Position numbers and translations under genes: made by a program | Notes under the pieces: generated by a model | The model's database searches: none | What the model was told of the DNA's origin: nothing | What the model saw: the letters and a program-made list of their open reading frames with translations, nothing else | Source of the DNA: a bacterium | GTDB lineage: Bacteria > Planctomycetota > UBA1135 > GCA-002686595 | Direction: 5' to 3' | DNA: 36,031 nt | NCBI GenBank assembly: GCA_024226735.1 | Contig: JAAELL010000096.1 | Location: 1 to 36,031 of the forward strand | Shown: positions 30,476-36,031 of the stretch, in pieces | How positions within the stretch are numbered: position 1 is the first letter of the stretch | How the letters are laid out: every line of letters begins with the position of its first letter

Positions 30476-31911
30476 TACCGGAACGTCACCTCGACCGCGT
30501 CCGTGAAGTTGCTCGTGGCACCCGGATTCACGTCGCGGTACCAGGCTTGGAAGTCCCAGGTCTCACCGGGCTGCACGGCGACAACCGGAAAGAGCGGCAG
30601 CGCAGATGTGTCGACCGGGATCGCGAACGTTCCGCCCGCCCCCGAGTTTTGGATCTGCGCGTTGAAGCGTCCGATCGGCAGCGCGAGGCAGAGCACGCCC
30701 TGGCTGCCGCCGGGCATCGCGAGGATGTCGCGCTGGCGGCTGCACAGGAAGAAGCCGAACTGCATCGGCGGCAGGGTGTCGGCCTGCAGCTCGAAGTCGT
30801 TCGCCGCTGCGAGCGGTGAGCCCGTCGCGAGGATGCGCGCGGGGGCGCCGGTCGAGTTGGGCACCGCGGGCGCGCAGTAGCGCGCGCCGAGCTCGGTGTA
30901 GACGTCGACGGTGTCGTGCGTTGTCGTGGCGGTGCTGTTCAGTGCTCCGCCGGCGAACAGCACGGCCACGGGCGTGCTCGCGACGCCCGTGTAGAGGCGG
31001 CGCGGTACGAACGCGCGGCTCGACCAGGTATCCGTCGCCGCGTCGTACACGTCGACCGTGCTCGAGCCCGCGAAGATCGCCTTGCCGGCGACGCTGCCCG
31101 CGCCGGGGCGGCTCTGGTTCGCCGACAGCGATGTCGTCGACCACGTCCCCGTCGCGTCGTCGTAAACGTCGACGACCGCTGTGCTCATCGTGTCTGCCGT
31201 GCGCCCGCCGCCGATGAAGACCCGCGTGCCGACGGTCGTCGCCGCCGCGTCACCGCGGGCGACCGAGAGCTCGGCGGTCGACCAGGTTCCAGTAGCCGTG
31301 TCGTAGATGTCGACGCGCGTCGTGCGCAGCGCGCCCGTGTTGCCGCCCGCGAAGAGGACCTTGGTCCCGACCGTGGCCGCGGCCATGCGGTAGCGGGGGA
31401 TCGACAGGTTCTGGGTGCTCCACGTGGCCGACTGGGACTCGAAAATGTCGACGGTCGCGTACTGCGCCGACCCCGAGCTGTTGATCCCGCCGGCGAAGAG
31501 CGCGTGCGTCTCCGTCGCGGCGCCCGACAGGTACCAGCGCGGTGCCGATAGCGTGGCTGTCGTCCAGGCGTCCGTCGTCGCGTTGTAGAGATCGACGGTG
31601 GCGACGACGCCGGACGCAGCTCCGCCACCGGCGAACAGGACGTAGTCGCCGGTCGCCGCGGCCGCGAGACTGTCGCGCGCCACCGACAGGTTGGCTGTCG
31701 TCCACGCCTCCGCCAGCGTGTCGTAGATGTCGACGGTCGCGAGGTGCGCGCCGCCGGCACCGGACCGGCCGCCGCCGAAGAAGGCGCGGTCGCCGATCAC
31801 CGCCGCGGCGAGGTGGCTGCGCGCGACCGAGAGCTGCTCGACGCTCCATTGCGCGCGGGCGGGGCCGGCGAGGCCGGCCGCGAGCGCGGCTAGAATGATG
31901 ATGCGGCTCAT
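30475..31911 (-). CDS. Secreted kelch-repeat protein with the shared C-terminal domain
   Basis: 478 residues. Signal peptide 1-20 (IIILAALAAGLAGPARA). Residues 21-345 are about seven kelch-type blades with the recurring pattern VDIYDTLAEAWTT, LSVAR, then VLFAGG, which should close into a beta-propeller. Residues about 350-478 are the shared C-terminal domain: YCAPAVPNSTGAPARI, LPPMQFGFFL, PGGSQGVLCL, and the end GETWDFQAWYRDVNP and SNFTDAVEVTFR. The start ATG overlaps the TGA of the small membrane-protein gene (ATGA), so they are translationally coupled. Propellers of this kind bind glycans or proteins; no catalytic residues are evident. It converges on the beta-helix relic with almost no space. 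Confidence 0.9.
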   Translation of the reverse strand: MSRIIILAALAAGLAGPARAQWSVEQLSVARSHLAAAVIGDRAFFGGGRSGAGGAHLATVDIYDTLAEAWTTANLSVARDSLAAAATGDYVLFAGGGAASGVVATVDLYNATTDAWTTATLSAPRWYLSGAATETHALFAGGINSSGSAQYATVDIFESQSATWSTQNLSIPRYRMAAATVGTKVLFAGGNTGALRTTRVDIYDTATGTWSTAELSVARGDAAATTVGTRVFIGGGRTADTMSTAVVDVYDDATGTWSTTSLSANQSRPGAGSVAGKAIFAGSSTVDVYDAATDTWSSRAFVPRRLYTGVASTPVAVLFAGGALNSTATTTHDTVDVYTELGARYCAPAVPNSTGAPARILATGSPLAAANDFELQADTLPPMQFGFFLCSRQRDILAMPGGSQGVLCLALPIGRFNAQIQNSGAGGTFAIPVDTSALPLFPVVAVQPGETWDFQAWYRDVNPGATSNFTDAVEVTFR

Positions 31912-32183
31912 CGGCGTCTGAGCGCGTACGCGGGACCGTTGTCGAGGACGAACTCGACGCGTTCGGGGACCTCTTGCGGTTCAGCTTCCGGTTCGGTCGG
32001 AACGGTGACGCGTGGAACCTCCATGCGGGTCTTCGACCGCGGCGCATCGAGTGTGTCGGCGGCGCCCTGCTCGGGCGCCATCGCGAACGGCGTGTCCTCG
32101 GGCGTCCGCAGGAGCTTCATCCCCGCCCCGATCGCGATAGCGATTGCCGCGCACACCAGGCCGATTCGGATCCGGTTGTCCAT
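31908..32183 (-). CDS. Small single-pass membrane protein
   Basis: 91 residues from ATG at 32183: MDNRIRIGLVCAAIAIAIGA is one membrane helix near the N-terminus. A polar, acidic, Pro-rich domain follows (PEDTPFAMAPEQ; VPTEPEAEPQEVPERVEFVL), ending ALRRR. The start is set by a perfect AGGAGG 7 bases upstream; a second ATG 3 bases earlier is only 4 bases from it. No family recognised. Its stop overlaps the kelch gene start, so the two are made together. The product may help export or anchor the kelch protein, or regulate a sigma factor; neither is shown. Confidence 0.75.
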   Translation of the reverse strand: MDNRIRIGLVCAAIAIAIGAGMKLLRTPEDTPFAMAPEQGAADTLDAPRSKTRMEVPRVTVPTEPEAEPQEVPERVEFVLDNGPAYALRRR

Positions 32184-32190
32184 CATCTGT

Positions 32191-32196
32191 CCTCCT
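32191..32196 (-). promoter_or_regulatory. Consensus Shine-Dalgarno of the small membrane-protein gene
   Basis: AGGAGG on the minus strand, 7 bases from the ATG at 32183. It selects this start over the ATG at 32186. It is the only full consensus site noted in the window. Confidence 0.8.
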
Positions 32197-32200
32197 GAGC

Positions 32201-32218
32201 CATCGAGGATACTCGATG
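32201..32218 (-). terminator. Hairpin between the phosphoesterase and small membrane-protein genes
   Basis: CATCGAG (32201-32207) pairs perfectly with CTCGATG (32212-32218), loop GATA. It is 22 bases after the stop of the 32241 gene and 5 bases before the AGGAGG. It could be a terminator, making the downstream pair a separate transcript, or an intercistronic processing site. Confidence 0.45.
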
Positions 32219-32240
32219 AAGATCCAGGCAACCCGGGCAG

Positions 32241-35200
32241 TCAGCGGAAGGTGACGGCCACCGCGTCGGTGAAGTTCGAGCGGTTCCCAACGTCCCGGAA
32301 CCAGGCCTGGAAGTTCCAGGTCTCGCCCGCCTGGACGGCGATCGGCGGCGTCAAGGGCAGTGCGGCGAGGTCGACCGGGATCGCGATGGTCCCGGCCGGG
32401 CCGGAGTTCATGACTTGCGGCACGAAGCGTCCGATCGAGCCGGCGAGGCACAGGTTCCCGTCGCTGCCGCCGGGGGTCGGGACGAACCCGGGCGTCTCGG
32501 ACGTCAGGAAGTAGCCGAACTGGTTCGGCGGCAGATCGAGTGCCGTCAGCGTGAGATTGCCGCCAGGCACGACGAACTGGCCCGCCGCCTCGATGCGCGC
32601 CGGCACGCCACCCGAGTGCGGGAACGCGGGCGTGCAGTAGTTGCTCGTCTGGCCCGGCACGAAGATGCCGCGCGCGTCGGGTCCGCCGAGCGCGGCGATC
32701 GCGCCGTCCGGCATCAGGCCGTCGACGAGCGCCAAGTTGGCGCAGTACAAAAGGGCCACGTCGCTGCCGCCGCTGTCGTCGGTCAGCATCCAGCCCGGCA
32801 GGCCCGAGCCGAGCCCGTAGAACCAGTCCGGGGCGATGAGCTCGTCGTCGGACAGGACCTTCACGCCGTTGACGAACACCGCCGACGAGTCGCTGTAGTC
32901 GACGCGGTGCGCGATGCGCAGCCACTCGCCGGTGCTCCAGTCTCCGCCGCCGACCGATCCCTGGCCTCGGACGTGGAAGCCGCCCGTCGATGCGTTCAGG
33001 AAGAACTCCGCGTCGTTGGTGTTCGACGCGTTGCCCTGCCACAAGGCCTGCAGGCCCGTTTGCGCGGCGTCGAGGTACACGTCCCAGACGAAGGTGAACT
33101 CGAACACGTCGCAGCAACCGCCGCCGCCGTTGCCGGGCGCGTTGAACCACGTCTGCAGGCCGGTGTTCGCGCCGGAGACGTTGTTCATGCGGATGTATCT
33201 CGCCGTTTCTCCGCCGATGTCGGGGACGCCCGCGCCCGTCGTGCCGAGCACCCAGTCGCTGCCGTAGCTCATGCCGAGCGGGATGAGCTCGGAGTCACCG
33301 TAGGCGACCTCGAGCGGCTGGCCGGTGGCCGGGTTCGCGTCCTCGAAGCGCCACTCGGTCGTGTACTGCGTCGGATAGGTGGGCGTCGTCTCGAAGCTCC
33401 AGGTCGGACCCGTTTGCGACTGACCGCCGACGACGGAATCGATGCGCCAGAAGTAGATCGAGTCCGGCTGGAGGAGGCCCGGCTGGTAGGTCGTGGCGAC
33501 CTGCGTGCCCTGGAAGTCGCCCGGGCCGAGCGGCGCGCTCGTTCCGAAGTAGACGTCGTAGCTGTCGGCGGGACTGCACGGGAACCACTCGAGCGTGGGG
33601 GAGAGCGCGACGCCGGTCGCGCCGTTCGCGGGGATCGGTGCGGCGCCGCCGGCGTCGGAGTCGCCGACCTGGAACATCTGCTCGTCCGACCAGTCGCTCC
33701 ACCGCAGTCCAGCGTCTCGGTAGCGCACGCGCCAGTAGACGGGCACGCAGCCGGGCAGCGACTCGTTCAGGACGACGTCCTCGATCGCCGCGTCGGTCAC
33801 GGTGTTGACGCTGTACCAGCCGTCGCCGTTCGCGGGACGGTGCCAGTTCTCGATACGGCGCCAGTCGTCGACCACCGGCGAGGAGTAGTCGCCGCTCATC
33901 GTCGTGACCTGCCAGTGAGACTCGAGCAGGCTGTCTCCGTCGACGTCGTTGAACGCGGAGCCGATCAGCTCGACGCCGACGCCGGGCACGACGCCGCTCG
34001 CCGGGTTGGGGGCGACGGCGGTCGGCTTGTAGGGCCGGATGTTGAAGCGCCGGACCGTGATCTCGTCGATCAGCTCGTTGTCGCGGAACACGAACTCGTT
34101 GCCGCGGCTGAGCCGGCGCAGGCGGAACGAGGGGTCGTTGCCCGCGGTGACGTCGACGATCGCGAAGCCCCACTCGGGCACCGAGTACTGGAACTCGTCG
34201 TAGTCGGCCTGGGGATACTCGTACCAGTAGTCGGGATTGCCCATGCCTGTCGCGACGTTGACCCACACGTGCTCGTGATCCCGGCTCTGGCCGCGCGAGT
34301 AGCCGTGCGTGTGACCAAAGAAGTGGATCGAGGGCTTGCCCGTCTGCGTCGAGAAGGCTTCGAGCCTCTGCACGGCCTGCCCGCTGAAGCTCGACTCGCC
34401 GGGCGTCCACAGCTCGGACTTGTGCGGGTGGTGGAACTGCGCGAACACGAAGTCGATGGTGGTGGTCGTGGCGGCATCTGCGAGCACACCGTCGAGCCAG
34501 TCGAGTTGCGCCTGCACGTTGAACGGGGCGTTCGTGTCCATGCTGACGAGCCGCACGTTCTGGTGGTCGACCCAGTACCAGTGCTCGTCGAACCCCGGCG
34601 TGCCGTTGAGCGGCAGGTTCATGTACTCGAAGTACAGGTTCGCGTTGACCTCGTGGTTGCCGAGGACCGGGTACAGGGGCACCTCGCGCAGGAGCTGCTC
34701 GGCCTGCGCGAAGAAGTGGTTCTGCCAGTGCGCGTGGTTCGTGCCTGTGCCGACCAGGTCGCCGGTGTTGATCAGGAAGGAGAGCTCGCTGGGGATGTCC
34801 GCCCCGTACTGCTGCTGGACGTAGGAGATGATCCCGTCCTCGATGACCTCGCGGTGCTTGGTCGCGTTGCCGCCGTCGATCTGCGTGTCGGAGATCGCCG
34901 CGAACCGCCACGGCGTCTCGGCGTCGTACGGCGGCGGCGTGCGGAAGTGGTACACGGCGCTGCCCCAGTTGCCGGTGTGCACGCGGTAGTAGTAGATCGT
35001 GTCGGGGACGAGGCTCTGCAGCTGCGTCTGGTGGATGACCGTCCCCGCGCTCGAGCCCAAATGGATGCCGAGCGCCGTTTGGCCGAGCGCGGCCGTCGTG
35101 CCGAAGTCGACGCGACTCTCCGTCGGGTTCGAGCCTCCGTTGGCGGTCTCCCAGCAGACCCAGATCGAATCGGGGGTCGCACTTTGCAGGTACGGGCCGG

Positions 35201-35306
35201 CGTCGATCCCGTTGCCGCGCCAGAACGTCGCGGAGAGTAGCAGGGCGGCGGCGAGGACGGGCAGGAGGACGCGGGGTCGCTGGGGGGGCTTCACCCGTTC
35301 GAGCAT
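32241..35306 (-). CDS. Large secreted metallophosphoesterase with Fn3-like, LamG-like and shared C-terminal domains
   Basis: 1021 residues from ATG at 35306, which gives the signal/anchor RVLLPVLAAALLLSA. Residues 33-125 are a purple-acid-phosphatase-type N-terminal beta domain. Residues 130-390 are the calcineurin-like phosphoesterase with metal motifs SDTQ (139-142), NTGDLVG (180-186), GNHE (216-219), FHHPH (291-295) and GHTHGYSRG (331-339). Next come one or two Fn3-like domains (about 440-660) and a LamG-like domain (about 680-885), then the shared C-terminal domain: YCTPAFPHSGGVPARI, LPPNQFGYFL, and the end GETWNFQAWFRDV and SNFTDAVAVTFR. Likely an extracellular phosphatase or nucleotidase; the substrate is unknown. 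It overlaps the preceding broken gene by 16 bases. Confidence 0.9.
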   Translation of the reverse strand: MLERVKPPQRPRVLLPVLAAALLLSATFWRGNGIDAGPYLQSATPDSIWVCWETANGGSNPTESRVDFGTTAALGQTALGIHLGSSAGTVIHQTQLQSLVPDTIYYYRVHTGNWGSAVYHFRTPPPYDAETPWRFAAISDTQIDGGNATKHREVIEDGIISYVQQQYGADIPSELSFLINTGDLVGTGTNHAHWQNHFFAQAEQLLREVPLYPVLGNHEVNANLYFEYMNLPLNGTPGFDEHWYWVDHQNVRLVSMDTNAPFNVQAQLDWLDGVLADAATTTTIDFVFAQFHHPHKSELWTPGESSFSGQAVQRLEAFSTQTGKPSIHFFGHTHGYSRGQSRDHEHVWVNVATGMGNPDYWYEYPQADYDEFQYSVPEWGFAIVDVTAGNDPSFRLRRLSRGNEFVFRDNELIDEITVRRFNIRPYKPTAVAPNPASGVVPGVGVELIGSAFNDVDGDSLLESHWQVTTMSGDYSSPVVDDWRRIENWHRPANGDGWYSVNTVTDAAIEDVVLNESLPGCVPVYWRVRYRDAGLRWSDWSDEQMFQVGDSDAGGAAPIPANGATGVALSPTLEWFPCSPADSYDVYFGTSAPLGPGDFQGTQVATTYQPGLLQPDSIYFWRIDSVVGGQSQTGPTWSFETTPTYPTQYTTEWRFEDANPATGQPLEVAYGDSELIPLGMSYGSDWVLGTTGAGVPDIGGETARYIRMNNVSGANTGLQTWFNAPGNGGGGCCDVFEFTFVWDVYLDAAQTGLQALWQGNASNTNDAEFFLNASTGGFHVRGQGSVGGGDWSTGEWLRIAHRVDYSDSSAVFVNGVKVLSDDELIAPDWFYGLGSGLPGWMLTDDSGGSDVALLYCANLALVDGLMPDGAIAALGGPDARGIFVPGQTSNYCTPAFPHSGGVPARIEAAGQFVVPGGNLTLTALDLPPNQFGYFLTSETPGFVPTPGGSDGNLCLAGSIGRFVPQVMNSGPAGTIAIPVDLAALPLTPPIAVQAGETWNFQAWFRDVGNRSNFTDAVAVTFR

Positions 35307-35908
35307 AGCCAAAAGGGGCGAGCGCGCTGGCCGGGGCAGGCAGAGAGCGTGGCCCCCGCGCCCGTCGAGTTGGGCAAGCTCACGCAGTAGTTCGTCGTCG
35401 TGTCCGTGAGCATCCACGCCTGGAACCCGATCCGCCATCCGCAGTCGTCGTAGCAGCCCGGGCCACTGAGGTACATCTCCTCGGGGTAGTTGGGCTCACC
35501 CGACGCGGGATTGACGTGACTCCCGACGAGGTCGAAGCCCGTGTCGTTGCCCTGTGCCTCGATGACGAACGTGTCGCCGACGCCGAAAACGAGCCCGACG
35601 TGCGCGACGTCGATCAGGAAGCGCTCGGTGTGGGGCTTCACTTTCGTCAGGGTCGTCGACCACACGGCCGGGCCGAGGTTCCAGCCGTCGCCGACGCGCA
35701 GTCGCAGCTCGACCTGTGCGCCGACGGGGCCCTTGCTCGTCACCTCGAAAGCGTCGAGGATCCCGCCGAGCCCGACGCGCACCTGCTGTTGCCAGACGTT
35801 GACGGGCTCGAAGCAGTGGAACCACGCGTTCGACGCGGGGCTCTGCTGGTCGAGCTCGCCGGAATGGGCGGACGTGGGGGCGGCGAGGGAGAGGGCTAGT
35901 GGTGTGAT
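35291..35908 (-). pseudogene. Secreted protein truncated at both ends, with a broken copy of the shared C-terminal domain
   Basis: The frame reads ITPLALSLAAPTSA, which looks like the second half of a signal peptide. A beta-rich domain follows (VNVWQQQVRVGLGGILDAF; VFGVGDTFVIEAQGNDTGF; YPEEMYLSGPGCYDDC), then NYCVSLPNSTGAGATLSA, the first residues of the shared C-terminal domain. No start codon exists: a TGA at 35909-35911 lies directly upstream and the inverted-repeat element begins 19 bases further. The rest of the C-terminal domain is missing; the frame ends within the start region of the phosphoesterase gene. Internal initiation at GTG 35782 is possible but would give no signal peptide. 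Confidence 0.6.
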
Positions 35909-35926
35909 TCACTCTTGTGCGGCATT

Positions 35927-36031
35927 TTGGTCGGCCCGTACCCGCCCGCTGCTGCGTTGCGCCTCCTCCGAGACTTGCAGCGAAGTCGCGTCGTCGCTGC
36001 GCCTTGCAGCGAACGCGTACGCACCGACCAA
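35927..36031. repeat. Inverted-repeat element cut by the window end
   Basis: TTGGTCGG (35927-35934) and CCGACCAA (36024-36031) are perfect inverted ends, and the match continues imperfectly through CGTAC and CG. Inside, CTTGCAGCGAA occurs twice in direct orientation. The last base of the window is the last base of the right arm. The minus strand is open through the element, but I see no protein family. Likely a dispersed repeat. Confidence 0.55.

Noticed and set aside
27138..35908. CTAGTGGTGTGAT occurs both beside the 27058-27140 palindrome and beside the terminal inverted-repeat element.
   Set aside because: A shared 13-mer is expected several times by chance in 36 kb, and the flanks match only loosely. 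It would need more copies to count as an element boundary.

Overview
The window is high-GC bacterial DNA, most likely from a Planctomycetota chromosome (an uncultured or deep-branching lineage). The evidence is the mixture of genes. Ordinary bacterial housekeeping genes (murA, ffh, rpsP, rpmE, prfA, prmC, ssb, pepA) sit beside secreted proteins typical of that phylum: DUF1080, a cyclase-like barrel fused to LamG and discoidin domains, kelch and metallophosphoesterase giants, and a serine/threonine kinase remnant. No 16S rRNA or tRNA gene was seen, so the phylum is an inference.

Layout. Bases 1-305 hold the end of a plus-strand gene, a hairpin and a 39-bp tandem repeat. From 305 to 1681 (minus) lies a TPR protein with two RNA polymerase alpha C-terminal domains, divergent from murA (2039-3322). 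Bases 3862-11686 are a plus-strand housekeeping block: ffh, rpsP, a protein with a glycosylase-like fold and a histone H1-like tail, maf, rpmE, prfA, a membrane protein and prmC. A long palindrome ends prmC. After a minus-strand PilZ gene come ssb, a fused moaD-moaE, ETF-ubiquinone oxidoreductase, pepA and a beta-lactamase-fold hydrolase (12572-19234).

From about 17.1 kb the window becomes accessory. It carries a cytochrome peroxidase fragment, a decayed kinase and a di-heme oxidoreductase. A minus-strand pair follows (multidomain LamG/cyclase/discoidin protein, then DUF1080), facing away from a plus-strand amidohydrolase that ends inside a second long palindrome. From 27253 to 35306 three secreted minus-strand proteins, otherwise unrelated, all end in the same roughly 130-residue C-terminal domain. 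Broken genes for secreted proteins lie between and beside them, and the window stops at the edge of an inverted-repeat element.

The strongest candidates for something undescribed are: the shared C-terminal module (possibly a sorting or surface-attachment domain), the apparently catalytically dead glycosylase fold with an H1-like tail, the free-standing tandem alpha-CTD protein, and several families of palindromic repeats placed exactly at gene ends. Frameshifts and truncations are common in the accessory half and look like genuine decay, but assembly error cannot be excluded from this sequence alone.
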